Made by a program: the position numbers and the translations under genes
Notes under the pieces: generated by a model
Told to the model about the DNA's origin: nothing
Databases searched by the model: none
What the model saw: only the letters and a program-made list of their open reading frames with translations
Shown here: positions 17,928-27,305 of the stretch, in pieces
Numbering within the stretch: the stretch's first letter is position 1
Layout: each line of letters starts with the position of its first letter
Source of the DNA: DLKC01 sp002478885
GTDB taxonomy: Bacteria; Bacteroidota; Bacteroidia; Chitinophagales; Chitinophagaceae
DNA length: 64,000 nt
NCBI GenBank assembly: GCA_046329585.1
Contig: JAXLUI010000002.1
Location: 1,674,001-1,738,000, forward strand
Direction of reading: 5' to 3'

Positions 17928-19220
17928 TCAACCGATCAGCGCGATCATGATATCCATCACGTTAGTTTGTGTTGGGCCTGTGATAATATGGCCGTCTGTG
18001 TTCTCAAAAAAATGATACGCATCATTGTTCGAAAGATAAGATTGAATATCGCGGGATTTATCTGTTGCCTGCTCAGCCATCATGAGGGAAACAACTGCAC
18101 CGGCAGCGTTAGTCGGGCCATCGGTGCCGTCTGTTCCTGCGCTTAGAATGGTAATCTTATATTCTTTATTGATTAACGCTAACGCTGCCAATGCAAGCTC
18201 CTGGTTGCGGCCACCTTTGCCATTGCCTTTAATGGTAACGGTTGTTTCGCCGCCTGCGAGCAGGCATGTTTTTGGTCGCTGTGCTTTGGCGAGTGCAACC
18301 CACCATTCCGCGACAGTTTTTGCTTCACCCTGAACATCTGCTGCAACAATATTTGTGGTATAACCAAGTGCCGTCGCCTTTTCCTTCGCAGCCAACAATG
18401 CCGACTTATTGTCTGCGATTACGTAGTTGAATGTCTTCGCAAAACAGGCAGCTGCTTTCGCCGGTTTGCTTCTTTGCTGCGACCCGCTTTTTAACCACGC
18501 GAGTATATTGGCTGAAACCTTTGTTGTAAGCGCATATTTTTCCAAAACAGCAAGAGCATCAGCAGCCGTTGTTTCGTCGGCAACGGTTGGTCCTGATGCG
18601 ATCACTGATAGGTCATTGCCAATAACATCGCTTATGATAAAATTTACCACGGTTGCTCCATTGCATTGTGCTGCAAGTCCGCCTCCTTTCAACAGTGAAA
18701 GATGCTTGCGAACCGTGTTGCTCTCGATAATGTCAGCCCCGCATTGTTGCAGCAGCCCGTAGACTTGCCGAAGCTCTTGAAGCCTGATTTCGCCCGGCAG
18801 GTCTGTCAGCAGCGATGATCCGCCGCCACTGGTTAAAACAATCAACAAGTCATCTTTGGTAAGTTTGTGCAACAACTCCACAATCGCGGCTGCGGCTGCT
18901 ACACTTCCTTCGTCGGGTACAGGATGGCCCGCCTCTATTTGCTGGATATATTTCAAAGGAAGACCATGATCTTTTTTTACAGCGATGATACCCACACTTA
19001 TCCTACTTCCTAAAATTTCTTCGCTGGCCAATGCCATTGCGGCCGTGGCTTTGCCCGCACCAATGACATAGATATTTGTGAATTGGCTGAGCGGGAACAC
19101 TTGATCACCTAATATTATTTGCAGGCCTTGCAACGAGAGAAATCGTTGCATGCAAACGGCCGGTTGAACGCTTTCCAACGCGGCTTTATATATTTGTATG
19201 GCTGCTTCTGATGCATTCAT
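17928..19220 (-). CDS. Glycerate 2-kinase (DUF4147/MOFRL family)
   Basis: 430 residues from the ATG at 19220; upstream in-frame codons read into repeat arm F5 and are not protein-like. Two-domain MOFRL-type kinase: GAGKATAAMA near 50, the glycine-rich TSGGGSSLL loop near 120, and the C-terminal MOFRL domain with AGGETTVTIKGNGKGGRNQE and SAGTDGTDGPTNAAGAVV. Characterised relatives (GckA/TtuD) convert glycerate to 2-phosphoglycerate. It is the only gene between repeat arms R3 and F5. It could feed products of glyoxylate or tartronate metabolism into glycolysis, but no glyoxylate carboligase or tartronate semialdehyde reductase is adjacent. Confidence 0.85.
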   Translation of the reverse strand: MNASEAAIQIYKAALESVQPAVCMQRFLSLQGLQIILGDQVFPLSQFTNIYVIGAGKATAAMALASEEILGSRISVGIIAVKKDHGLPLKYIQQIEAGHPVPDEGSVAAAAAIVELLHKLTKDDLLIVLTSGGGSSLLTDLPGEIRLQELRQVYGLLQQCGADIIESNTVRKHLSLLKGGGLAAQCNGATVVNFIISDVIGNDLSVIASGPTVADETTAADALAVLEKYALTTKVSANILAWLKSGSQQRSKPAKAAACFAKTFNYVIADNKSALLAAKEKATALGYTTNIVAADVQGEAKTVAEWWVALAKAQRPKTCLLAGGETTVTIKGNGKGGRNQELALAALALINKEYKITILSAGTDGTDGPTNAAGAVVSLMMAEQATDKSRDIQSYLSNNDAYHFFENTDGHIITGPTQTNVMDIMIALIG

Positions 19221-19234
19221 GCTGAATAAAGTTA

Positions 19235-19297
19235 GTACGCACAAGAGTGCGACGCAACGGAAGCTGAAAAATGTTTCTTCAGCCCGGCTCCAAAAAT
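19235..19297 (+). repeat. Dispersed repeat arm F5
   Basis: Core CACAAGAGTGCGACGCAA, ending TCAGCCCGGCTCCAAAAA. It fills most of the 93 bp between the divergently transcribed glycerate kinase and DUF4038 genes, beginning 15 bp from the kinase start and ending 17 bp before the other start. It therefore must overlap or replace at least one of the two promoters. Confidence 0.8.
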
Positions 19298-19313
19298 TTC
19301 AAATGCCTGTTAT

Positions 19314-20672
19314 ATGAAAAAAATATTCCTGTTCTGTGTTGCTGTATGTATCGTTGGCAATGCCTTTTGCCAGTTCACGGTTAGCGAGAACAAGCATTAC
19401 ATTCTTCGCGATGGCAAACCGTTTTTCTGGTTGGGCGATACAGGCTGGGAATTGTTTCACCGCCTCGACCGTGACCAGGTAGCTTACTACCTGAAACGCA
19501 GGGCAGAGCAAGGTTTTACCGTTATACAGGCAGTGGTGCTTGCGGAGTTTGACGGCCTGCACACGCCAAATGCTTACGGTGACTTACCTCTATTGAACGA
19601 TAACCCCAATACGCCGAACGAAGCTTATTTTAAACAAGTGGACTACGTCATTGATAAGGCGGCCGAATATAACTTGGTGATAGGTTTGCTGCCTACATGG
19701 GGTGATAAGATTTTTAAAGATAAATGGGGCGCTGGTCCAGAGATTTTTAACCAGGAGAATGCAAGGAATTATGGCCGGTGGCTGGCCCAACGGTATAAAG
19801 ACAAAAAAAATATTATATGGATTCTTGGTGGCGACAGGGCTCCACGGAATGAAAGTGATGTTGCTATCTGGCGCAGCATGGCCACCGGAATTGTAGAAGG
19901 GTCAACTGTAAAACCAATGATCAGTTTTCATCCGCAGCCCAATGAAACAGGCAGTGCGCAATGGTTTCAACAGGATGACTGGCTGAGTTTTCATATGTTT
20001 CAGAACGGCCATTGCAGATACACGGCTATGTACGATAAAATACAAACGGTATATAACATGCAGCCAACCAAACCGGTTATGGATGCAGAGCCTTTGTATG
20101 AGGATCACCCAGTTTGTTTTGATGCAAAAAGCTACGGAACATCAAATGCTTATGATGTTCGCCAGTTCGCTTACCTCGATTTGTTTTCAGGCGCCTTCGG
20201 ACACACTTATGGATGTCATGACATTTGGCAATTCTATTCGCCCTACCGTGATGCCGTGAATGGCCCGCACATGTACTGGCAACAGGCTATGGAATTACCC
20301 GGCGCGCTTCAAATGAAATATGTGCGCAGGCTTTTGGAGGCCTACCCTTTGGCTGACCGGGTTCCGGACCAATCGCTGGTGGAAGAGCGAAATAATTACG
20401 AGCCTGAACGAATACAGGCAACAAGAGGAAAAGATTATGCAATGATCTATTCCACATCGGGATTGTCATTTACGGTAAATCTCGGGAAGATCAGCGGGAA
20501 AAAACTTAATACTTACTGGTTCGATCCACGAAATGGTAAAACGACCTTGCCAGAGACAATTGATAATAAGGGCTCAAGGCAATTTATACCACCTTCGAAA
20601 GGATATGGGCAAGACTGGGTGCTTGTTTTAAACGATGCAGAAAAGCACTATGCTGTGCCCAGTGCAAATTAA
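19314..20672 (+). CDS. Secreted DUF4038 glycoside hydrolase (GH140-like)
   Basis: 452 residues with signal peptide (to about 20, NAFCQ). The TIM-barrel DUF4038 domain opens YILRDGKPFFWLGDTGWELF, typical of the family, with GGDRAPRNESD and SFHPQP further in. The final ~90 residues form a small beta domain of the collagen-binding type (DUF5060-like neighbours; SFTVNLGKISGKK, TYWFDPRNGK). Characterised GH140 enzymes cleave apiose from rhamnogalacturonan II. Whether this protein is an apiosidase or another exo-acting hydrolase is not decidable here. A hairpin terminator follows at 20731. Confidence 0.8.
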   Translation: MKKIFLFCVAVCIVGNAFCQFTVSENKHYILRDGKPFFWLGDTGWELFHRLDRDQVAYYLKRRAEQGFTVIQAVVLAEFDGLHTPNAYGDLPLLNDNPNTPNEAYFKQVDYVIDKAAEYNLVIGLLPTWGDKIFKDKWGAGPEIFNQENARNYGRWLAQRYKDKKNIIWILGGDRAPRNESDVAIWRSMATGIVEGSTVKPMISFHPQPNETGSAQWFQQDDWLSFHMFQNGHCRYTAMYDKIQTVYNMQPTKPVMDAEPLYEDHPVCFDAKSYGTSNAYDVRQFAYLDLFSGAFGHTYGCHDIWQFYSPYRDAVNGPHMYWQQAMELPGALQMKYVRRLLEAYPLADRVPDQSLVEERNNYEPERIQATRGKDYAMIYSTSGLSFTVNLGKISGKKLNTYWFDPRNGKTTLPETIDNKGSRQFIPPSKGYGQDWVLVLNDAEKHYAVPSAN

Positions 20673-20975
20673 AGGTCGGAAAAACAATATATAACAGGTA
20701 CCGTGGCCGGCTAAGGAATGGCTAAAACACAAGTCCTGCTTTCGCAGGACTTTGTTTCAGGCTAACTTCATAAACTTCAAGGGGATGAGATTTTCGAACA
20801 AGGATATTGGGATGTTAAAACGAGTAACTCGGTTTTTACATAAGATATTCGTAAAATTAACTGAATGATTAATTCATAGAAAATTCTATCGGATATTCTA
20901 ATATCCAAATCAGACAGCATATGGCCTTTATGGATATGAAATTTGCTGAGAGCGCCTAAATACCATCTACTTCGG
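20673..20975. other. Intergenic between convergent genes
   Basis: This 303-bp gap holds the terminator at 20731-20760 and otherwise AT-rich sequence, including a short inverted repeat GGATATTCTAATATCC near 20891. No gene seen. Confidence 0.5.
20731..20760 (+). terminator. Hairpin terminator after DUF4038 gene
   Basis: Perfect 9-bp stem AAGTCCTGC / GCAGGACTT with loop TTTC, followed by TGTTT. It lies about 58 bp after the stop codon. Confidence 0.8.
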
Positions 20976-21653
20976 CTATTCGCTTAATAAATCTGGCCTC
21001 TTTTGCAAGGTAATTTCAAGGGATCTTTCGTAACGCCATTCTTCTACCAGTTTGGGATTGCCTGACAATAGTACATCGGGCACTTTCCACCCCCTGAATT
21101 CGGCGGGTCTTGTGTAAACAGGCGGAGCAAGGAGCCCATCCTGAAAAGAATCAAACAATGCGGAAGTTTCATCATTCAATACGCCAGGCAACAATCGACC
21201 GACAGAATCCACAAGTACAGCCGCCGCCAGTTCCCCGCCACTCAGCACATAGTCACCGATTGATATCTCCCTGGTAACAAAATGGTCTCTTATGCGCTGA
21301 TCAATTCCTTTGTAATGTCCGCAAATGATGAGTATATTTTCTTTCAGTGAAAGTTGGTTGGAAATGCTTTGATTTAATTGTTCGCCATCAGGTGTAACAT
21401 AAATAATCTCGTCAAACTTATGTTGTTGTTGCAATTGTTCAATGCATTTGGCTAAGGGCTCGCACATCATTACCATACCCGCCCCTCCGCCATATTGATA
21501 GTCGTCAACCTGGCCGTATTCATTCACTGCCCAATCGCGCAAGTTATGCAGTTGCACTTCCAGCAGCCCTTTGTCCTGGGCACGTTTCATGATGCTATGA
21601 TTCAATGGGCTCTCCAGCAGTTCAGGCAAAACGGTTATAATATCGATCTTCAT
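20976..21653 (-). CDS. trmD: tRNA (guanine37-N1)-methyltransferase TrmD
   Basis: 225 residues, normal for TrmD, which transfers a methyl group from SAM to N1 of G37 in tRNAs reading CNN codons to prevent frameshifting. The trefoil-knot SPOUT motifs are present: GGGAGMVMMCEPL near 56, ICGHYKGIDQR near 111, and SIGDYVLSGGELAA near 131. The C-terminal domain follows (VPDVLLSGNP). The usual partners rpsP, rimM and rplS are not adjacent, so it stands alone. Housekeeping gene; confident call. Confidence 0.96.
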   Translation of the reverse strand: MKIDIITVLPELLESPLNHSIMKRAQDKGLLEVQLHNLRDWAVNEYGQVDDYQYGGGAGMVMMCEPLAKCIEQLQQQHKFDEIIYVTPDGEQLNQSISNQLSLKENILIICGHYKGIDQRIRDHFVTREISIGDYVLSGGELAAAVLVDSVGRLLPGVLNDETSALFDSFQDGLLAPPVYTRPAEFRGWKVPDVLLSGNPKLVEEWRYERSLEITLQKRPDLLSE

Positions 21654-21754
21654 GCTGCAAACTTAACGATTACAAACCTTGCTACGGCCAGGCCCATTTG
21701 AACCCCTTCTGTGACCCGCTTTGCTATTCAGCCTTATTCAAATAACAGTCAAAC

Positions 21755-21790
21755 AAAAAGGATTCATCGACCGGTTGATCTTCGAATCCT
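21755..21790 (-). terminator. Terminator of the cytochrome operon
   Basis: On the minus strand the stem AGGATTC / GAATCCT encloses a second near-palindrome (ATCAACCGGTCGAT) and is followed by TTTTTG. It sits 33 bp past the stop of the SO2930-type gene. Confidence 0.7.
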
Positions 21791-21822
21791 CTTCTCATGT
21801 ATAGTGACGCCGTATGCTAAAC

Positions 21823-22905
21823 TTATTTCTTGCCTTTTGGCATATGGTTGATCCAGTCAATAATCAACTTCACGCCTTCTTTGTGAATGATGGTACGGGC
21901 AAGTTCGGGCATAGCCGTACCGGGTTCTGCACTGTTCATGCGGTAAGCAAAAATGGAATGCTGCGCGTCTCCCGGAATAATATCATAATTCATACCTCCG
22001 GCACCGCCACCTGCCGAGACGGGCTCTTTCAAAATACCTAAATGGCTTTCATCCGTTTGTTCATACTCGAGGTATAATCCGGTATTCGAGGCATCGCCGG
22101 TTGCATTGTGACAATGTGCACAGTTGACATCGATATAGGCCCTTGCCCGCTGATCAAGCGTAAAGTGTTTATCATCTTTCCAATTCGGCAAAGCAGCGAT
22201 CTCAGTCAATGCAGGCAAGCTGGTAATACCACCGAGGCTTGCCCAATGCTGCAACTGGTTTTCCGAGTCGCCTGTTGCAACAAAATTCAGGTTGCGTGCT
22301 TTTGGCCCGATCGGCGTAAGTATCCCACTGCTTACGTGGCAACGTTTGCAATCATTGGTATTCGGCACCTGGTAAACTGTTGAAATTTTATTGCCCTCAT
22401 CATCGAGCAATGTGATCGGAATTTTTGCACCGGTAATATGTTTTACCGCATCCGTCTGTTCCTGGTTCCATAAATAATCCATCACTTTCCATTTATGGTC
22501 GGCAGGATCTTTAACCAGCATCCTTGTCTCGATCATCACCTTTTCATGCTGCTCGTTGATGTAAGCAAAGTTCTTGATGATGATCGTTGAGTCGGGGAAT
22601 TCTGGCAAACCAGCGCCACTGTATTTTGCGGCCTGGCCCTTTGGCAACAATATAAACCGGTCTTTTGCCGCATAGTCAGTAAACAACGGAGTCGCCAGCT
22701 CATAATGAAAAAGTGCTGCCTGAGGTTTTAACTGCTTCAGGTCGCCTGCAAAGAATCCATAGTCGCTTAGCTTGTCTTTGAAATGAAAACCGGTGTTTGC
22801 CGGCTCCTTTGGCTGTTCACCTGATGTACTACTGCAACCTTGCGCAAACAAGGTATACAACAAAACAAAACATAACATTACTGTTATTATTCTTCCTTCT
22901 TTCAT
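21823..22905 (-). CDS. SO2930-family di-heme c-type cytochrome, lipoprotein
   Basis: 360 residues with a lipobox ending FAQGC (Cys24). Two c-heme motifs, CKRCH at about 186-190 and CAHCH at about 262-266, sit in a C-terminal half typical of the SO2930 (TIGR03806-like) family, ending with AMPELARTIIHKEGVKLI. Function is unknown in the literature I recall, but the family is repeatedly found next to the parallel beta-helix family seen here. It is the last gene of the cluster tetR - TonB receptor - beta-helix protein - cytochrome. A 250-bp spacer holding a complete R4/F6 repeat unit separates it from the beta-helix gene, so it may have partly independent expression. Confidence 0.82.
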   Translation of the reverse strand: MKEGRIITVMLCFVLLYTLFAQGCSSTSGEQPKEPANTGFHFKDKLSDYGFFAGDLKQLKPQAALFHYELATPLFTDYAAKDRFILLPKGQAAKYSGAGLPEFPDSTIIIKNFAYINEQHEKVMIETRMLVKDPADHKWKVMDYLWNQEQTDAVKHITGAKIPITLLDDEGNKISTVYQVPNTNDCKRCHVSSGILTPIGPKARNLNFVATGDSENQLQHWASLGGITSLPALTEIAALPNWKDDKHFTLDQRARAYIDVNCAHCHNATGDASNTGLYLEYEQTDESHLGILKEPVSAGGGAGGMNYDIIPGDAQHSIFAYRMNSAEPGTAMPELARTIIHKEGVKLIIDWINHMPKGKK

Positions 22906-22938
22906 GATTACCGTTTACTTGTCAATTTACTTTATTAT

Positions 22939-23150
22939 TTTCCCGGCTTTTATATTCGTGGCATCGCTTCTTGCGTCGCACTCTTGTACAGAAGAGCAGT
23001 GCTGAGCCATCTAAAACCGGTTGCTAAACTATTTTAGGCAATGGCTTATTCGATACGGCTTTGCCCGGCCCAAGGCCTGCCGCCCAAAGATTATGGCGAA
23101 CAAGTGTGCGACGCAAGTAAAGCCCAACAGCATTGCCAATGCCGGGTACA
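22939..23150. repeat. Fold-back repeat unit R4/F6
   Basis: Head-to-head arms: left CCCGGCTTT...GGCATCGC...TTGCGTCGCACTCTTGTAC, right ACAAGTGTGCGACGCAAG...AAAGCCC...TGCCGGGTAC. The unit is about 212 bp with a ~90-bp centre. It lies between the beta-helix and cytochrome genes, inside an apparent operon, and could form a long hairpin in the mRNA. Confidence 0.8.
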
Positions 23151-23156
23151 TTATTT

Positions 23157-24446
23157 CTATTTGCAAACAAATGGGTCGATAACAATATTTGGTTTCCAGT
23201 TCTTTTGATCCTGAATATGTAACATGTCTGCATTTACAAAAACATTATCGCCGGTTTGTTTAATGCACAAAGAATCGGGGTTTGCAGACTGTCCCCCAGT
23301 GATAATATTTGTTGAAATACCATCGTAAAGAATCAGCGGAATACGTTTGTTCTTTCTTGTTGTGTCCATCATGTTCAACGCCTGTTCGATGCCTACAAGC
23401 ATTTTGCCCATGTGGTGTTCGAGGGCAGGGGCGGGAAAAGCATCGCCCATTTGCAACGTGTTGTCGTGGATGAAAATATTTTTGGAGATAGGGAAATAAT
23501 TGTCATTGATCTTGTTCAATGCGCTGTCATCGGTAACCAAACCCGAGGCAAGCAAAATAGCGCCGGAATTATTATTGACAATTTGATTATTGTACAACTC
23601 GATGTCAGAAGCTGCAAGAATGATTACGCCACTTCCTGGCGCCGCATTACCTACGCCCCAGGTTGTTCCAAAACTACCCGCCTTGGCAAAATTGCGTTCG
23701 TTGTTGTCGTGGATATTGTTGTCATGCGCCTTCACATGCCCGCCACGCTTTGATAAAGTAGGCAGATCAAACACAAGAAATCCCGCACAATTTCCCCAGA
23801 ATTCATTGCCATACACTTCAGCATTGGTCGTGTTTTCGATCTCGCAACCGGCAACATTCCTGAAGCCTTTGCAATTACGAACAACCGCACTGTCGGTTTG
23901 GCCAACATAAATACCGGCATCTGATGAACCCTGTACATAACAATTTTCCAATAGTACATTTTTACACATTACCGGGTACAATGCATAACCACCACTGGAA
24001 GAATCAGATTTATCCCACACTGCATGCACGTTGCGAAAAACGACATCGCGGCTCTTGGTAACCTTTATAAGGTCGCCCTTTGCATTCTGCAATTTGATGT
24101 CTTCAATATTAAAACCAGTTACATCTGTTACGCGAATACCTTCACCACCCTGTGTTTGCGAAGAGAAATCAAGAATGGTTTTATCCGGTCCTTCGCCTTT
24201 TAACATGATATGTTTCAATTGGGCAATACTCAGGTTATCAAATTTGTAGTTGCCCGCTTTAAGCTCCACAACTGAACTGTCTTTAAGTGAGAGCAGCGCC
24301 TCAGATATTTTACTCTCCTCGCCGGGACTAAAGGAAAGTGTGTTCGTATAACCGCTATTACTTTTTTCTGTTGCTGTATTACAGGAAGAAATGGCAACCA
24401 GTAGAACCGCAACAATCGAAGCACCATAAGATCTAAACTTTTCCAT
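23157..24446 (-). CDS. Parallel beta-helix lipoprotein (SO2930 partner family)
   Basis: 429 residues, lipobox ISSC near 22. Residues about 60-350 are right-handed beta-helix coils with the expected hydrophobic ladder: VVFRNVHAVW, VLLENCYVQG, AVVRNCKGFR and ELYNNQIVNNNSG are successive rungs. Such folds bind or cleave polysaccharides, but no lyase active site is evident. It resembles the uncharacterised TIGR03805-type family that co-occurs with SO2930 cytochromes. It lies 30 bp after the TonB receptor gene, so the receptor, this protein and the cytochrome probably work together at the outer membrane. Confidence 0.8.
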   Translation of the reverse strand: MEKFRSYGASIVAVLLVAISSCNTATEKSNSGYTNTLSFSPGEESKISEALLSLKDSSVVELKAGNYKFDNLSIAQLKHIMLKGEGPDKTILDFSSQTQGGEGIRVTDVTGFNIEDIKLQNAKGDLIKVTKSRDVVFRNVHAVWDKSDSSSGGYALYPVMCKNVLLENCYVQGSSDAGIYVGQTDSAVVRNCKGFRNVAGCEIENTTNAEVYGNEFWGNCAGFLVFDLPTLSKRGGHVKAHDNNIHDNNERNFAKAGSFGTTWGVGNAAPGSGVIILAASDIELYNNQIVNNNSGAILLASGLVTDDSALNKINDNYFPISKNIFIHDNTLQMGDAFPAPALEHHMGKMLVGIEQALNMMDTTRKNKRIPLILYDGISTNIITGGQSANPDSLCIKQTGDNVFVNADMLHIQDQKNWKPNIVIDPFVCK

Positions 24447-24476
24447 ATGCTTTTTATTTACAAATAAATTTAACTA

Positions 24477-27230
24477 TTAAAATAAGTTGTATGCAAGCGA
24501 AACATAGTACACCGCACCGATCAGCGGATTAGCTATGCCTGTTGAATAATATTTGTTGGTGATATTTGTACCGCCAAATTTTACAGAAGAGTGTATTGCA
24601 GTAAAGGTATAACCAATCTGCGCATCGATCACGGTTGAGGCAGGTACATTACCATTTGCCAAGCCGCCCGAAACCTCGTAGTGATAGCCGGGTTTATATC
24701 TCAGCGAAGTGTTGAATGACCAGTTTTGTTTTTTGCCCAGGCCGGTGTTGCCAAATTCTACGTTCACATGAAAATGGGGCGTATTAAAATTATTGATCTG
24801 GCTTGCATTGTTATTTTTCAAGTAATCAGAATAATAATTCGCTTTTGCAATAAAATTGTGCGAAAGGTCAACACTTACACTTGCTGCATACCCATAAGTA
24901 TTCACTGTTTGTGCACCGTTAAAAGCAATATTGTATTGTATATAGGTGCTGTGATCGTTAAAAGCTGTCGGGTCATTGGTGCCGGGTGTGTTACAAACAT
25001 CGGCATAACCGATAAAGTTTTTCCAGGTTGAGTAATAACCCAGCACATCAATTAAAACTTTTTTGCCAACCAAAGCGGCATAACCCAATTCAAATGCATT
25101 TACCGATTGCGGTTTAATATCATTTACATAAAACCGTTCCAGTTTGGACGCATCATCTGTTTGCTGGTATTGTTGTACGCTGGCGAGCGTATAAGGAACA
25201 TATTGATCAAAATGATACGTATCGTTCAACAACAAAGAAGACCCGCCTGATGCATATTGGTTATATCCGACCAATGTGCTTTGCAAAGCCTGGATATTAG
25301 AAGGGAAACTATAGGCGTTCTGGTAAGAGAACCGAATAAAATTTTCTTTTGCTACTTCAAATACGGAAGACAATCTCGAGGTTACTTTGGGTTCTTTAAA
25401 CAAAGTGTTCTTGTCATAGCGGAAAGATGCTGCCAGCCGCAGTTTCTCCTGCAGCAACCGTTTAGCAACCTGGGCGTAGCTACTATATTCATTCACTTTT
25501 ATTGGGCCATCTCCATCCGGGAATAACGTGCCCCTGGAATATAGATTGTACAATCTCCAATTGACACCGGCAATAAGGTCAACAAACTTTACAAGCTGTG
25601 AAAAATTGTATTGAAATTCTGAGTTGTATAATTTGCTCCTGTCAAGAAACAAGGTACCACCTTCTGTTATCGGCGTTTGTGATATTGTTTGCTTTAAATT
25701 GTTGAATTGATCCGAACCAGCATCGGGACGGCCGATGTCAGCATACTGCCTGGCCGCATAGCTGGCACTATTGTAATCCATTCCACCTGCCAGCGACTGT
25801 ATCAATGCGCCTGTATACTGAGGATACCATCCATCGCCTGTACTGGCATCATAGCTTGGTTTCCAGCCTTCGTTAATATATTGCGCCGTAGGACCAGCGA
25901 CCAAAGTATTGCCAGAGTTTTCCTGCGTAGTATAAGCGCGCAAGAACCAGTTTTCAGCCTTAAGTTCAAGCCGGTATTGGCCGACTTTAAAATCTTTTAA
26001 CTGGTAGCGTGTATCATTAGTGTAAACGATATTCCCGGTTCCAAAAGTGCCTGAAAAAATCGCCTGCAGCTTTGGTTTGATTTTATAACGCAATTCAGCA
26101 TTGGCCTTGAATAGTTGCGCATTATTATCCAAATAGCCATACTCAGCATAGCCGGTTCTTGCAACATAATTAGACTGACCCAACAATGGCTCAATGATAG
26201 GGGCAAGGTCAGGGTTAGTTGACAATGCATATTCAAGAAACGGATTTATATCAGCAGATGTTGCACCGCCGTAAAGGTTTACGCCGTTATAATTAGGGTC
26301 GGTATATTTTGTTCCTGATCCGTTTTTGTTGCTGCTGTCAGTCGCAACCCAATCGCTTGCCTTTGTATATTGTACATTGATCTTAAAAGCAAGCTTGTCA
26401 TTTATTTTCTTTCCCCAACGGATTGCCCAATCGTAGTAAGGCGCAGGTTTTACGGGGTCCTTCACATTGCTGTTTTTCACATGATTCACTCCCTGGTTTA
26501 CCAGGATGCTCAGACCCTGGTATTTAAAAGGGTCTTTGCCTGTCATAACCATTGTACCATTTAATCCTCTCGAGCCATACAAAGCCGAAGATGCGCCAGA
26601 CAGCAATTCAATATTATCAACATCCAGTTGTGTCAAGCCAATTGCATTACCCAATGGAAAGTTCAGACCCGGTGCCTGGTTATCCATGCCATCCACAATT
26701 TGTGTAAAATTGGTATTGCCACTTGTATTAAAGCCCCTTGTCGTAACGGTTGTAAAACCAATACTCGACACCGTTACATCAACTCCCTTCAATCCCTGCA
26801 TCATATCATAATAATTGAGTTGAGGAGAATTGATAATGTCTTTGTTGCCGATGCGTTCGATCGTTACAGGCGATTCCAGCTTTTTCTGCGTGCTGCGGCT
26901 TGCTGATACGACTATATCCTGTCCCAAAGCAGACGCCGGATTTAGCTCAACAGTTATAGCAACTTTCCCATCGCTCACCTGTAATTCTTTTGATTCGTAG
27001 CCAATTGATGAAAACACCAGCGTTAAAGGAAAATTCTTTTGTGTCTTAAATTTAAAGTTGCCATTATCATTAGTAAAATCTCCATCGGAGCTTCCTTTAA
27101 CAGTAACGGACACAACCGGGATCGGCTCTTTTGTAACACTATTTTTTACAATTCCCGAAATCGTATGCTGCGCATACATCGAAACACTAAGCATTGATAG
27201 CATGAAAAGAATGAGTGATCTTTTTTTCAT
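24477..27230 (-). CDS. TonB-dependent outer-membrane receptor with CarboxypepD_reg-like domain
   Basis: 917 residues from the Met at 27230 (MKKRSLILFML); codons upstream of it are not protein-like. After the signal peptide comes a carboxypeptidase regulatory-like domain (HTISGIVKNSVTKEPIPVVSVTVKG). The plug follows (DIVVSASRSTQKKLESPVTI, then TTRGFNTSG and LLSGASSALYGSRGLNG). A 22-strand barrel-type region ends in the aromatic terminal strand YYVSLAYNLF. It imports an unknown ligand with TonB/ExbBD energy. No SusD partner is present, arguing against a standard polysaccharide locus. TetR lies directly upstream in the same orientation. Confidence 0.88.
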   Translation of the reverse strand: MKKRSLILFMLSMLSVSMYAQHTISGIVKNSVTKEPIPVVSVTVKGSSDGDFTNDNGNFKFKTQKNFPLTLVFSSIGYESKELQVSDGKVAITVELNPASALGQDIVVSASRSTQKKLESPVTIERIGNKDIINSPQLNYYDMMQGLKGVDVTVSSIGFTTVTTRGFNTSGNTNFTQIVDGMDNQAPGLNFPLGNAIGLTQLDVDNIELLSGASSALYGSRGLNGTMVMTGKDPFKYQGLSILVNQGVNHVKNSNVKDPVKPAPYYDWAIRWGKKINDKLAFKINVQYTKASDWVATDSSNKNGSGTKYTDPNYNGVNLYGGATSADINPFLEYALSTNPDLAPIIEPLLGQSNYVARTGYAEYGYLDNNAQLFKANAELRYKIKPKLQAIFSGTFGTGNIVYTNDTRYQLKDFKVGQYRLELKAENWFLRAYTTQENSGNTLVAGPTAQYINEGWKPSYDASTGDGWYPQYTGALIQSLAGGMDYNSASYAARQYADIGRPDAGSDQFNNLKQTISQTPITEGGTLFLDRSKLYNSEFQYNFSQLVKFVDLIAGVNWRLYNLYSRGTLFPDGDGPIKVNEYSSYAQVAKRLLQEKLRLAASFRYDKNTLFKEPKVTSRLSSVFEVAKENFIRFSYQNAYSFPSNIQALQSTLVGYNQYASGGSSLLLNDTYHFDQYVPYTLASVQQYQQTDDASKLERFYVNDIKPQSVNAFELGYAALVGKKVLIDVLGYYSTWKNFIGYADVCNTPGTNDPTAFNDHSTYIQYNIAFNGAQTVNTYGYAASVSVDLSHNFIAKANYYSDYLKNNNASQINNFNTPHFHVNVEFGNTGLGKKQNWSFNTSLRYKPGYHYEVSGGLANGNVPASTVIDAQIGYTFTAIHSSVKFGGTNITNKYYSTGIANPLIGAVYYVSLAYNLF

Positions 27231-27305
27231 GAGCATTGTTTTAAGGTAAATACAACCAGCAGTAAGAGCCCCCGGGTGTTGAATGCCGGGCCTTAACTGC
27301 AATCG

